Notes under the pieces: model-generated
The model's database searches: none
The model's input: the letters and a program-made list of their open reading frames with translations, nothing else
Told to the model about the DNA's origin: nothing
Assembly (NCBI GenBank): GCA_032017425.1
Contig: DALZPW010000009.1
Length of the DNA stretch: 64,000 nucleotides
Direction: 5' to 3' (one strand)
DNA from: Faucicola tetraodonis
GTDB lineage: Bacteria; Pseudomonadota; Gammaproteobacteria; Pseudomonadales; Moraxellaceae
Program-made: the position numbers and the translations under genes
In this document: one piece after another, positions 52,404 to 62,118 of the stretch
How the letters are laid out: every line of letters begins with the position of its first letter
Position numbering within the stretch: position 1 is the first letter of the stretch

Positions 52404-53569
52404 TATCTAACCTCAATGTTCATTTTAGTTAGATTGTATAAGTCATCTTCATCAAATACGGTAGCGATAAGTTTGCCTTTATCAGATTTGCGGACGCTGT
52501 GACCCATGCGAAATAATACGCCTTCCATGTCGGTGCGGTCTTTGGCGACTTGGGAAAAACTTTCGATACAGTCCCAGCTGTGTGTAGTGGCAAATACTTG
52601 AATGTTGAAGCGATAAGCCAGTTCAAAGATGAGTTCCCAAACTTTAGGTTGTACGCTGTAGTGTAAACCGTTTTCAAATTCATCTATTAATAAAAAACCA
52701 TTTTTTGCAGAAAATATTTTCAAAATGATTTGCAATAATCGCATAATTCCGTCCCCCATAGCGGTTAAAGGATAACCACCATTACCATCTAGTAGTTTTA
52801 TATAAGGGACACGAACATCTTCAGAATTAGCATATTTTTGGTGGAATTTTTTATCAGTTATAAAAGCTAGATTTTGTATATTTGGCACAATAATTTTTAA
52901 CGCTTGAATAACTTCAGTTTCTGCTTCTGTAAAAACTAATTTATCCCAGTCACTAGCTAGTTTTGGTAAATTCACTACTCTTGTATCTATATAAGCTAAA
53001 GGGGAACTCTGCTCTAGTTTTAAGAATTGCAAAAGATTCAAACTATCGTCCAAATTTAATTCAGTATAAAAAGTATCCTTATTAGATAACTTAATTTCTA
53101 AGCCGTTTTCTATGGTATTAAAAGACAATAAACCTTTAGTAGTCTTGCTGAAAGTATGTTTCTCACTATAAGTAGTAATAAGTGAGTGTTTTATTTCATC
53201 ATAATAAGTATGCTTATCAAATTTATCAGATTCTAAAACTCGAATTTGTATCGAATTTTTTGTATCTCCAATAAAAATCGTAGATACTTCTTGGTTGTAG
53301 TTATTATGTGTAAAAAAATCTTTTATGAAAATATTTGGTTCTTTTACGCTGGTATCTTGACTGGGATTTAGGGTTAGGCTACTTCGATTAGAAGCGATTT
53401 GATATAAAATATTAGACTTAAACCCACTCGCTAACAAAGCTAAGGCTTCAAGAACAGTACTTTTTCCCGAATTATTTTTCCCCACAATTAAATTTACATG
53501 ACCCAATTTCTCAATTGTCACATCTTCCAAAATCCGAAAGTTCTTAATCTTTAGAGAGTCTAAGTGCAT
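52403..53569 (-). CDS. ABC/OLD-type AAA ATPase coupled to TOPRIM protein
   Basis: A 388-residue AAA_21-type ATPase: Walker A VGKNNSGKST near residue 29, the D-loop/signature region AMGDGIMRLLQ, Walker B FLLIDEFENGLH and the H-loop ATTHSWDCI. The insertion between the motifs is about 200 residues. Start ATG 53569 (MHLDSLK) is chosen over 53629. It is divergent from valS and convergent to purE. ATPase plus TOPRIM in one operon is a typical anti-phage arrangement, but a role in defence is inference. It differs in sequence from the ATPase at 40996-42102. Confidence 0.72.
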   Translation of the reverse strand: MHLDSLKIKNFRILEDVTIEKLGHVNLIVGKNNSGKSTVLEALALLASGFKSNILYQIASNRSSLTLNPSQDTSVKEPNIFIKDFFTHNNYNQEVSTIFIGDTKNSIQIRVLESDKFDKHTYYDEIKHSLITTYSEKHTFSKTTKGLLSFNTIENGLEIKLSNKDTFYTELNLDDSLNLLQFLKLEQSSPLAYIDTRVVNLPKLASDWDKLVFTEAETEVIQALKIIVPNIQNLAFITDKKFHQKYANSEDVRVPYIKLLDGNGGYPLTAMGDGIMRLLQIILKIFSAKNGFLLIDEFENGLHYSVQPKVWELIFELAYRFNIQVFATTHSWDCIESFSQVAKDRTDMEGVLFRMGHSVRKSDKGKLIATVFDEDDLYNLTKMNIEVR

Positions 53570-53718
53570 AACGCAAACCTTACGAGTTATTAACCCATTT
53601 ATTATTTTATCAACCGCTATCTTACCCACAAAATACTCTACAATCTAGGCAATTTACGGTAAAATCCGTTAATTACCTTTTTGACATTCCTTTCTTTTTT
53701 TGTAAAAGTTGACCATCT

Positions 53719-56664
53719 ATGAGCACGCAACATCAAATCGCCCAAGCCTTAACGTCTTTAAAAAACGCTTACAACCCAAGCGACGTCGAAAACGGCATGT
53801 ACCAAGTGTGGGAAGACAAAGGCTATTTTCAGCCAAGCTATGATAAACAACAATCGTTTTCTATTGCCCTGCCACCGCCGAATGTCACAGGCTCACTGCA
53901 CATGGGGCACGGCTTTAACAATGCCATCATGGACACGCTCACCCGCTATCACCGAATGCTGGGCGAAAATACTCTCTGGCAGCCAGGCACCGACCACGCA
54001 GGGATTGCCACGCAAATGGTCGTTGAGCGTCAATTGAACGCCCAAGGCATCAAACGCCATGATTTAGGTCGTGAAAAATTCCTTGAAAAGATTTGGGAGT
54101 GGAAAGCCGAGAGCGGTGGCAACATCACCCGCCAAATCCGCCGTCTAGGTAGCTCGGTGGACTGGAGCCGTGAGCGTTTTACCATGGATGATGGCTTGTC
54201 CAATGCCGTCAAAGAAGTGTTCGTGCGTCTGTACGAAGATGGACTGATTTATCGCGGTAAACGTCTAGTCAACTGGGATACTAAGCTACAAACCGCGTTA
54301 TCCGATCTTGAAGTAGAAAACCATGACGAGAAAGGCTCACTGTGGTATTTTCGCTATTATTTGACCGACAAAAATGCCAAAACCCAAGATGGTAAAAATT
54401 ATCTTGTCGTTGCCACCACTCGCCCAGAGACCTTGCTCGGTGATACCGCCGTTGCTGTGAACCCCGAAGACGCACGCTACCAGCACCTTATCGGGCAAAC
54501 CGTGACGCTACCGATTACAGGTCGCATTGTGCCGATTGTGGGCGATGACAAAGCGGTGGACATGGAATTTGGTACAGGCTGTGTCAAAATCACCCCTGCC
54601 CATGACTTTAATGACTACGAAACAGGCAAACGCCACAATTTGCCGATGATTAATATCTTTGATAATTCAGCGCATATCTTGCCAGAGATGCAGATTTTTA
54701 CTGATTTGCAAACCAAAGAGCCACAGCTTGAGACCACGCCTAGCGAGTATGCAGGACTTGAGCGGTTTGCCGCGCGTAAAAAAATGGTTGAGCAAAGCGA
54801 GGCTGAAGGCTGGCTTGAAGAAATCAAACCGCATGATTTAAAAGTGCCCAAAGGCGACCGCAGTAACACCATCGTTGAGCCGTGGCTGACCGACCAGTGG
54901 TATGTATCCATTGAGAAACTGGCAAAACCTGCCATTGAGGCGGTAGAAGACGGTCGCACCGAGTTTGTCCCTGCCCAGTACAAAAATATGTATATGGCGT
55001 GGATGCGCGATATCCAAGACTGGTGTATTAGCCGTCAGCTTTGGTGGGGACACCGTATCCCTGCGTGGTACGATGATGAGGGCAATATCTATGTCGGGCG
55101 TGATGAAGCGGAAGTCCGCCAAAAATATCACCTTGCTGATAGCCTAGCGCTGCGCCAAGATAGTGACGTATTAGACACTTGGTTTAGCTCGGCATTGTGG
55201 ACGTTTAGCACCCTTGATTGGACAGGCGAGCTAAGCTTTGACGACTATAGCCAAGCGCTCAAAACCTTCCACCCAACCAGCGTATTGGTCACAGGTTTTG
55301 ACATCATTTTCTTCTGGGTTGCCCGTATGATGATGATGACCATGTACTTCATCAAAGACAAGTACGGCAACCCACAAGTGCCGTTTAAGACGGTGTATGT
55401 GCATGGCTTGGTGCGTGATGGACAAGGGCAAAAAATGTCCAAATCCAAAGGCAACGTACTTGACCCGATTGACCTGATTGACGGCATTGATTTAGAAACC
55501 CTAGTCGCCAAACGCACCACAGGTCTTATGAACCCCAAAGACGCGCAAAAAATCGAAAAAGCCACGCGCAAAGAATTTGCCGATGGCATCCCTGCGTTTG
55601 GCACGGACGCGCTGCGCTTTACCTTTACCTCGCTTGCCAGTACGGGACGCGACATCAATTTTGACCTCAAACGCATTGAAGGCAATCGCAATTTTTGTAA
55701 TAAAATTTGGAACGCCACCCGTTTTGTGCTGATGAACTGTGTCGATAAGGAAGGCAACGCGCTAAACATCGACAAAACCGCCAATACCGAGTTGTGGGAA
55801 TTGCCAGAGCAGTGGATTATGAGCCGTCTAAACTCCACGGTGAAAGCCATCCATGAACACATGAGCCAGTACCGTTTTGACTTGGTGAGCCAAGATATCT
55901 ATGAGTTTATCTGGAATGAATACTGCGACTGGTATGTCGAGCTTGCCAAATCGAGCCTAAACGATGAGTCGGTGAGTGCCGAGCGTAAAGCCCAAATCCG
56001 CTATGTGCTGCTCAACTGCCTTGAAGTCGCCATGCGCTTTACCCATCCGATTATGCCGTATATCACCGAGAGCATTTGGCAGACCATTGCCCCTATCATC
56101 GATAAAAAAGCGACTGACAGTATCATGACGGCTGCTTTCCCAACAGCGGATGATAGCCTAATCAGCCTACAGACTGAGCATGACATGACGTGGCTACAAG
56201 CGCTGATTGGGGCGATTCGTAACATTCGCGGTGAGATGAAGCTTGGCAATGCGGTGCGTCTGCCTGTGCTACTTGATAACATCAGCGATGAGGAAACCGC
56301 ACGCCTAAGCCGTATTGAAAATCAGTTCAAATCGCTTGCCAAAGTCGATACGCTGACTATTGTGAATGCGGGTGACGGCGCTGATAAAGAGTTACCGTTG
56401 TCGTCATCGAGTATGGTCGGGCAGTTAAAAGTGCTCGTGCCGATGAAAGGCTTGATTGACCCAACGGCGGAGCTTAATCGCCTTGCCAAAGCGCAAGAAA
56501 AACTTATCAAACAAGCTGAAAGTCTGCGTAGTAAATTGTCCAATGAAGCATTTGTGAGTAAAGCCCCTGCCAATGTGGTGGAAAGCGAGAAAGCGAAATT
56601 GGCGGAAATGGATACGCAATTGGCGGAAATGCATAAGCAAATTGAGCAGTTGAATGCAATTTAA
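53719..56664 (+). CDS. valS: Valyl-tRNA synthetase
   Basis: ValS attaches valine to tRNA-Val and edits threonine. The 981-residue class I enzyme has the HIGH-type motif PNVTGSLHMGHGFN near residue 54, the editing (CP1) domain, the WCISRQLWWGHRIPAW region, the KMSKS motif (QKMSKSKGN) and a C-terminal coiled-coil (about residues 915-981) that binds tRNA. A hairpin terminator follows within a few bases of the stop. Confidence 0.98.
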   Translation: MSTQHQIAQALTSLKNAYNPSDVENGMYQVWEDKGYFQPSYDKQQSFSIALPPPNVTGSLHMGHGFNNAIMDTLTRYHRMLGENTLWQPGTDHAGIATQMVVERQLNAQGIKRHDLGREKFLEKIWEWKAESGGNITRQIRRLGSSVDWSRERFTMDDGLSNAVKEVFVRLYEDGLIYRGKRLVNWDTKLQTALSDLEVENHDEKGSLWYFRYYLTDKNAKTQDGKNYLVVATTRPETLLGDTAVAVNPEDARYQHLIGQTVTLPITGRIVPIVGDDKAVDMEFGTGCVKITPAHDFNDYETGKRHNLPMINIFDNSAHILPEMQIFTDLQTKEPQLETTPSEYAGLERFAARKKMVEQSEAEGWLEEIKPHDLKVPKGDRSNTIVEPWLTDQWYVSIEKLAKPAIEAVEDGRTEFVPAQYKNMYMAWMRDIQDWCISRQLWWGHRIPAWYDDEGNIYVGRDEAEVRQKYHLADSLALRQDSDVLDTWFSSALWTFSTLDWTGELSFDDYSQALKTFHPTSVLVTGFDIIFFWVARMMMMTMYFIKDKYGNPQVPFKTVYVHGLVRDGQGQKMSKSKGNVLDPIDLIDGIDLETLVAKRTTGLMNPKDAQKIEKATRKEFADGIPAFGTDALRFTFTSLASTGRDINFDLKRIEGNRNFCNKIWNATRFVLMNCVDKEGNALNIDKTANTELWELPEQWIMSRLNSTVKAIHEHMSQYRFDLVSQDIYEFIWNEYCDWYVELAKSSLNDESVSAERKAQIRYVLLNCLEVAMRFTHPIMPYITESIWQTIAPIIDKKATDSIMTAAFPTADDSLISLQTEHDMTWLQALIGAIRNIRGEMKLGNAVRLPVLLDNISDEETARLSRIENQFKSLAKVDTLTIVNAGDGADKELPLSSSSMVGQLKVLVPMKGLIDPTAELNRLAKAQEKLIKQAESLRSKLSNEAFVSKAPANVVESEKAKLAEMDTQLAEMHKQIEQLNAI

Positions 56665-56667
56665 TAT

Positions 56668-56712
56668 AAAAAAGGCTTTAAATTTTTTTAAAGCCTTTAT
56701 TTATAAATTTTT
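56668..56712 (+). terminator. Terminator after valS
   Basis: AAAGGCTTTAAA (56671-56682) is the perfect inverse of TTTAAAGCCTTT (56687-56698), followed by AT-rich sequence. It lies between valS and the KAP-type gene and argues that the latter starts after it. Confidence 0.75.
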
Positions 56713-56746
56713 TTGGTTCACAAATCTTAGTAAGGATAGCTTGTTG

Positions 56747-58516
56747 ATGAATGAAAATATTGTCAATTATTTGAATATATATATCAAAAAGAAAGATATT
56801 CATTTTGCAACTTTATTAAATGGTGAGTGGGGTACTGGGAAAACTTATTTCATCAAAGATTATATTGATAAAGTTGATAAAAATAATGACGACTACAAAG
56901 TTAAATTTGTATATATAACTTTATTTGGGATGAAAAATATTGAATCTGTTAATGAATCAATTTTCCAGCAATTTCATCCATTATTAGGCTCGAAAACTGC
57001 GAAAATTGCAACAAATTTTTTAAAAGGAGCTTTAAAATTAGGTGTTAATTTTGATATAGATAGTAACGGAAAAAATGAAATAGCTAATATTGATTTATCC
57101 AAAACAGAGTTTATGAGCTACTTTAGAGGAGATAGTAAAAAACAAGCTGTATTTATCTTTGATGACTTTGAAAGAACTGATATACCAATTGGGGAAATTC
57201 TTGGATTAATTAATGGGTTTGTTGAACACTCTGGAGCGAAAGTAATTATTATATGTAACGAGAAAGAAATAAAGGATGATGATGAAATTTATAAAAAATT
57301 TAAAGAAAAAATAGTAAATCGTTCATTTAACGTTAAAGCAGATATGGAAAGCTTTTGGAATAATTACATTGAAAGATATAATATCTTAGAAAAATACTTA
57401 AATGATATTAAAGAGGTATTTGAACAAAATGGAAATAGCAATCTAAGAGTTCTAAATCAAGTTACTGAAAATTTTGTTGATTTCTTTGAAGGGCTTGATG
57501 ATAAATTTAAGACAAATAAAGAGTTTATAGCGATTCTAATAAAAAATTATTTTTCGAGAGGTTTTTCGAGAAAAATAGTTAAAAAAGAAACTGAAGATAA
57601 CAAAGAAAATTCTATTACGAGTAAAAATAAAATTACCATAGATAATTTATTTTCTGATAAAACATGGTGTAGTATATTGGATAGTGATTACAATATTATT
57701 GATATCAATAATTTAATATCCAATTTCACTATGTTTAAAGAGGATATTAAGCAAGAATCTTGGGTAATTTTATGGCACTATTTTGAGAAAGGTGTAGATG
57801 AATTAGATAAGGCATATATTGATACTTTAAAATCTTTTGAAAACCTAGAGTATTCAAATCCTGCCGTGCTAATTCATGTTATTAGTTTATTTGTTTATTT
57901 TAGAAAAATGGGTATTGAAGAGATTGAAGTATCAGAAATTTCTAATATAGTTGATGAGTATATTAAAAAATTTGGAGCCACTGAGGAATGGGCAACAGGT
58001 TCATATTATGGCGGATTTAATGGAACTGGATTAGGTTATTACGAACAAGATGATGATGATATTAGACAAATTGTTAAAAGAATTGATGAAGCTAAAGTAA
58101 AAGCAAGGGAATACGTTCAAAATAAAAAAACATCAAATGATATAGATTTGATTAAAAATTCGATAATTAATTCTAATATTGGAATGCTATATGAAATATT
58201 TTCTAAATATGAAACTAACCCTATTCTTGATAAATTAGAGAGTAAAGAAATTTTTGAAATCTTGATAAGAGGCGATGGTAAGCAATTAAGTTCTATTTTT
58301 AATGTTGTGTCTTATAGATATAGGGAAAATTATAGAATTAATGGATATAAATTAACTTACTACTTAAAGCCAGAATTATCTTTTTTGCAAGAGCTTTTAA
58401 ATAAATTTCAAAGTTATTATGATTCTAAACAAGATAAAGATTTTTATACTTTGAAAATTAATCTAGTAATTAACAATTTAAAATCTATAATTAGTAGATT
58501 TGATGATGTAAATTAA
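56747..58516 (+). CDS. KAP-type P-loop NTPase, very AT-rich
   Basis: A 589-residue P-loop NTPase resembling the KAP family: Walker A LLNGEWGTGKTYFI (about residues 24-36), Walker B FIFDDFERTDI (about 143-153) followed by the sensor-like strand KVIIICNEKE. No obvious transmembrane pair is inserted, unlike classical KAP proteins; the C-terminal 300 residues are helical and unrecognised. Base composition is far from its neighbours: hand counts give 10 G+C in bases 58141-58200 and 16 in 57301-57360, versus 30 in the valS line 54901-54960. Start ATG 56747 has AAGGA 10 bases upstream and lies after the valS terminator. Confidence 0.65.
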   Translation: MNENIVNYLNIYIKKKDIHFATLLNGEWGTGKTYFIKDYIDKVDKNNDDYKVKFVYITLFGMKNIESVNESIFQQFHPLLGSKTAKIATNFLKGALKLGVNFDIDSNGKNEIANIDLSKTEFMSYFRGDSKKQAVFIFDDFERTDIPIGEILGLINGFVEHSGAKVIIICNEKEIKDDDEIYKKFKEKIVNRSFNVKADMESFWNNYIERYNILEKYLNDIKEVFEQNGNSNLRVLNQVTENFVDFFEGLDDKFKTNKEFIAILIKNYFSRGFSRKIVKKETEDNKENSITSKNKITIDNLFSDKTWCSILDSDYNIIDINNLISNFTMFKEDIKQESWVILWHYFEKGVDELDKAYIDTLKSFENLEYSNPAVLIHVISLFVYFRKMGIEEIEVSEISNIVDEYIKKFGATEEWATGSYYGGFNGTGLGYYEQDDDDIRQIVKRIDEAKVKAREYVQNKKTSNDIDLIKNSIINSNIGMLYEIFSKYETNPILDKLESKEIFEILIRGDGKQLSSIFNVVSYRYRENYRINGYKLTYYLKPELSFLQELLNKFQSYYDSKQDKDFYTLKINLVINNLKSIISRFDDVN

Positions 58517-58542
58517 AATAATTTTCTAATATTGAGATAAAA

Positions 58543-58833
58543 ATGATAAATCAATCCTTACATTTTGAAATCACAGGCAATGACGCAACTCGACTCATTC
58601 AAGCCTGCCAACAGCTTGGCATACAACCTGCCCAAGCCTTTCAACACTTTGTCGCCCAACTATCCGCCAACGCCGACAAAGAACCAACGACAACCGAGTC
58701 AACCACCGAGCAAATCCGAGCCAAAAAACTTGCCCGAGCAGGTGGACTTGCCCAATATGCCAATCCAGAACTAATCCCACTTGAAGACCAAGCCGTTACA
58801 ATGGCACTCAAGGCAAAATATGGTACTAATTGA
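58543..58833 (+). CDS. RelB/DinJ-like antitoxin of a PIN toxin
   Basis: A 96-residue protein. The first 40 residues (LHFEITGNDATRLIQACQQL, then IQPAQAFQHFVAQL) look like a ribbon-helix-helix DNA-binding domain of the RelB/DinJ type. The C-terminal half (Thr/Glu-rich, then KLARAGGLAQY) would neutralise the toxin. It overlaps the PIN gene by 14 bases. G+C returns to core-like values here (31 of 60 in bases 58621-58680), unlike the KAP gene 26 bases upstream. Confidence 0.65.
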   Translation: MINQSLHFEITGNDATRLIQACQQLGIQPAQAFQHFVAQLSANADKEPTTTESTTEQIRAKKLARAGGLAQYANPELIPLEDQAVTMALKAKYGTN

Positions 58834-59200
58834 CACCAATATCTTGCTTAGATTCATCTTGCAAGACCATACCGAATTAAGCACACAAGCAAACCAAATT
58901 ATCGCTGATAATCGAGTTACTTGTCTAAATGCGGTGGTTTATGAAGCCATTCACGTATTGCAAAATGTCTATGGCATAGACCGCTTAATCGTAGCGAATG
59001 AAATCCAATCGCTATTTATCGATGACATTATCGAAAGCGATGATAAAGCCTTATCAATCAAGGCATTAAGCGTATTTAAAGAAACTAAGATGGATTTTAT
59101 GGATTGTTTATTAATCGCGTATGACATACTTTATCAACATCAAATTTTCTCATTTGACAAAAAGGTCAATAACTACCTAAAACGACATTATCAAAATTAA
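58820..59200 (+). CDS. PIN-domain toxin (VapC-like)
   Basis: A 126-residue PIN-domain protein: D5 (MVLIDTNILLRF), E42 (VVYEAIHVL), D92/D95 (KMDFMDCLLIAYD) and D113 (SFDKK) form the metal site. VapC-type proteins cleave specific RNAs. Start ATG 58820, inside the antitoxin gene, fits the family and implies coupling; an upstream start at 58781 would add 13 atypical residues. Followed by a terminator shared with polA. Confidence 0.8.
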   Translation: MVLIDTNILLRFILQDHTELSTQANQIIADNRVTCLNAVVYEAIHVLQNVYGIDRLIVANEIQSLFIDDIIESDDKALSIKALSVFKETKMDFMDCLLIAYDILYQHQIFSFDKKVNNYLKRHYQN

Positions 59201-59226
59201 AAAACCCACAAAACTGTGGGTTTTCT
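59199..59226. terminator. Bidirectional terminator between PIN gene and polA
   Basis: AAAACCCACA and TGTGGGTTTT form a 10-base stem with a 4-base loop and flanking A/T runs. Confidence 0.88.
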
Positions 59227-59239
59227 TTTATTTTTAAAA

Positions 59240-62086
59240 TTAATGCGCCTCATCCCAATTATCACCAATGCCCACTTCAACGACGAGCGGCACCGCAAAA
59301 TCCACATCCCAGCCTTTATCTTTGGCTGTCTTAGATAGCACATTTTGCATGGCGTTTTTTATCAACTCGGCAATCGCCGCAGCTTTATCCTCATCCGCTT
59401 CAAACACCAGCTCATCATGCACCTGCAGTAGCATTTTGGCATGGTCTTGGGGCAGGACCTCATTCACCGCAATCATAGCAAGTTTGATGATATCGGCAGC
59501 ACTGCCTTGTAGTGGCGCATTAATCGCCGCGCGTTCTGCCGCTTGGCGCACACCGCGGTTGGGGTGCTGCATATCGGGGGTGAATAGCTTACGCCCCAAA
59601 ATCGTGGTGATATAGCCTTGGTTTTGCGCAGCCGTGCGGGTGGCCTGCATATAGGCACGCACCGTAGGGTAGCGGGCGAAATACAGCTTGATATAGTCTT
59701 GCGCTTGCTGGCGAGTAAAGCCCAACTGCTTGGCAAGCCCAAATTCACTCATGCCGTAGAGTAGCCCAAAGTTCACCGCTTTGGCTTGGCGGCGTTCTTC
59801 GCTCGTCACATCATCGAACGCCTTACCCAAAATCTCAGCGGCGGTGGCGCGGTGAATGTCATGCCCTTCCTGAAACGCGCGAATCAGCACAGGGTCATTG
59901 GCAAAGTGTGCCATCAGTCGAAGCTCGATTTGCGAATAGTCCGCTGATAGCACTTTGCGACCTTTGGGGGCAATAAACGCGCCACGAATGAGCCGCCCAG
60001 TATCGGTGCGAATCGGGATGTTTTGCAGATTCGGCTCAGTCGATGACAACCGTCCTGTGGTCGTCAACGCTTGATGATAACTGGTATGCACACGGTCGTT
60101 ACTGTCCGCCACGTTTGCCAACGCGTCTGTGTAGGTGCTTTTAAGCTTAGACAGACTGCGATGTTCAAGCACGGTTTCAATTAGCGGATGGTCGATGGTG
60201 GCAAGCACCGCTTCACTGGTGGAGTATTGACCGGTTTTGGTCTTTTTACCACCTGTAATGCCTAAGCGGTCAAACAGCACTTCACCCAACTGCTTGGGAC
60301 TGGCAAGGTTAAAGGTTTCGCCCGCTTGCGCAAAGGCGACTGTTTCAAGTGCTTGGATTTTTTCATCAAAGCGCGCGGATAGTTCCCCTAAAAACGCTTT
60401 ATTGAGCAAAATCCCATCATGCTCCATTTGGCACAGAATTTGGGCAACAGGGATTTCTAGTTCATTCAGTAGCTTGGCGTTGTTGGGTTCGGCTTTGAGT
60501 TTTTCGCTAAACAGTTCAAATAGCTGATAGGTGATATCGGCGTCTTCGCAGGCGTAGTCACTTGCCACGTTTAAAGGGACTTTGTCAAAGGTGATTTGCT
60601 TTGCGCCTTTGCCTGCTACATCTTCAAAGGTGATGGTTTGGGTGTGTAGATAGTGGCGTGCCAAGTCGTCCATACCGTGACGGGTGGCAACGGCATTAAT
60701 CACATAACTGGCAAGCATGGTGTCCATCGCCCAATTGCTTGGCTCATTGATTAAGTCGATATCATAATTTGCCAAAATATGCGCGTCGTATTTTAAGTGC
60801 TGACCGATTTTGCCGATTTGTGGATTTTGCAAAATCGGTTTTAACTGGGCTAAAACATCGTCGCGGGCAAGTTGTTCAATCCGATTGCCCATCTCGTCAA
60901 CGTGGGCAACAGGCACATAATAGGCTTCATGCGATTGCAGCGCAAACGACAAGCCGACAAGCTCGGCATGTTGCCAATTCACATCGGTGGTTTCGGTATC
61001 AATGACAAAATGCTTTGATGCGCCAAGGCGCTGGATTAACGTATCAAAATCGGCTTGGCTGGTAACAGTATGCCACTGCTTGTTGGCAGTATTTTTGCTA
61101 TCTTGGCTAGCTTTAATCGCTTCCACCACAGCATTTTGAGTAGGCTCAGCGGCTTTAAAATTGTCGTTATTGGATGGGTGAAACGGATGATTGAGCGACG
61201 CGATTTCACTTTTAAATTCCAGTTCGGTAAAAATTGCGCGTTTTTCTTCTATGTTAAAACTTGGGTCAGTCGGTAGTCGCAACGTCTCCCAGTCAGGCAC
61301 GATATCAAGGTCGGTGATAATGGTCGCCAAGCGTTTATCCAGCGCAATGCTGTCGGTGCTTTGCAAAAAGGTTTGTTGTTGCTTGCCTTTTAATTGGTCG
61401 ACATTGGTAAGGATATTGTCAATGCTGTCGTATTGCTCAAGCAGTTTTTGCGCGGTTTTTGCGCCGATGCCTGCGACACCCTTGATTCCATCCGATGCGT
61501 CTCCCATGAGGGTGAGATAGTCGATGATTTGACGCGGCTCGACGCCAAATTTTTCTTTGACCCCTGCGATGTCATAGCGTTTGTCATCAAAGCTGTTTTC
61601 CACGATGACGCAGGGATTGACCAATTGGCACATATCTTTGTCGCCTGTGGAGATGATGACATGATGACCTTCTAGGCAAGCACGGTGGGCAAGTGTGCCG
61701 ATGATGTCGTCAGCTTCTACGCCTTCAATGGCGAGTAGCGGTATGCCCATCGCTTGTATCATCTTGTGAATGTAAGGGATTTGCTCGGCAAGTTCGGCGG
61801 GCATTTCTGGGCGGTCGCCTTTATAAATGGGGGAAAGCTTGTGGCGAAAGGTGGGCGCTTTGGTATCAAACGCCACCGCCATGTGGGTCGGGCGGTATTT
61901 TTCCATCAGTTTTTTGAGGGCGTTGAGCGTGCCGCGGATGGAGTTGGTGTGCAAGCCTTGGGTGGTTTGCATGGTGACAGGCAATGCGTGAAAATTGCGG
62001 AACATATAATATGAGCCGTCCACCAAGATAAACGGCGGCTTTTCGGTGTTGATGTGATCGGTATCAAGTAGGGCAGTTGCAGTCAT
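59240..62086 (-). CDS. polA: DNA polymerase I
   Basis: PolA fills gaps and removes RNA primers during replication and repair. The 948-residue protein has the 5'-3' exonuclease domain (ILVDGSYYMFRNF, TGDKDMCQL, LTLMGDASDGIKG), a 3'-5' exonuclease-type domain (FVIDTETTDVN) and the polymerase domain (SADYSQIELRLMAH, RRQAKAVNFGLLYG, LLQVHDELVFEA). ATG 62086 (MTATALL) is chosen; the frame stays open upstream through the 18-base repeats to a TTG at 62179, but that extension is repetitive and hydrophobic. Confidence 0.97.
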   Translation of the reverse strand: MTATALLDTDHINTEKPPFILVDGSYYMFRNFHALPVTMQTTQGLHTNSIRGTLNALKKLMEKYRPTHMAVAFDTKAPTFRHKLSPIYKGDRPEMPAELAEQIPYIHKMIQAMGIPLLAIEGVEADDIIGTLAHRACLEGHHVIISTGDKDMCQLVNPCVIVENSFDDKRYDIAGVKEKFGVEPRQIIDYLTLMGDASDGIKGVAGIGAKTAQKLLEQYDSIDNILTNVDQLKGKQQQTFLQSTDSIALDKRLATIITDLDIVPDWETLRLPTDPSFNIEEKRAIFTELEFKSEIASLNHPFHPSNNDNFKAAEPTQNAVVEAIKASQDSKNTANKQWHTVTSQADFDTLIQRLGASKHFVIDTETTDVNWQHAELVGLSFALQSHEAYYVPVAHVDEMGNRIEQLARDDVLAQLKPILQNPQIGKIGQHLKYDAHILANYDIDLINEPSNWAMDTMLASYVINAVATRHGMDDLARHYLHTQTITFEDVAGKGAKQITFDKVPLNVASDYACEDADITYQLFELFSEKLKAEPNNAKLLNELEIPVAQILCQMEHDGILLNKAFLGELSARFDEKIQALETVAFAQAGETFNLASPKQLGEVLFDRLGITGGKKTKTGQYSTSEAVLATIDHPLIETVLEHRSLSKLKSTYTDALANVADSNDRVHTSYHQALTTTGRLSSTEPNLQNIPIRTDTGRLIRGAFIAPKGRKVLSADYSQIELRLMAHFANDPVLIRAFQEGHDIHRATAAEILGKAFDDVTSEERRQAKAVNFGLLYGMSEFGLAKQLGFTRQQAQDYIKLYFARYPTVRAYMQATRTAAQNQGYITTILGRKLFTPDMQHPNRGVRQAAERAAINAPLQGSAADIIKLAMIAVNEVLPQDHAKMLLQVHDELVFEADEDKAAAIAELIKNAMQNVLSKTAKDKGWDVDFAVPLVVEVGIGDNWDEAH

Positions 62087-62118
62087 AGGATTACTTATCT
62101 TTATGTTGTTAAAATATG

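Noticed and set aside
56654..56746. Longer start for the KAP-type NTPase inside the valS end
   Set aside because: It would be translated through the valS terminator hairpin and overlaps valS; ATG 56747 has a ribosome site.
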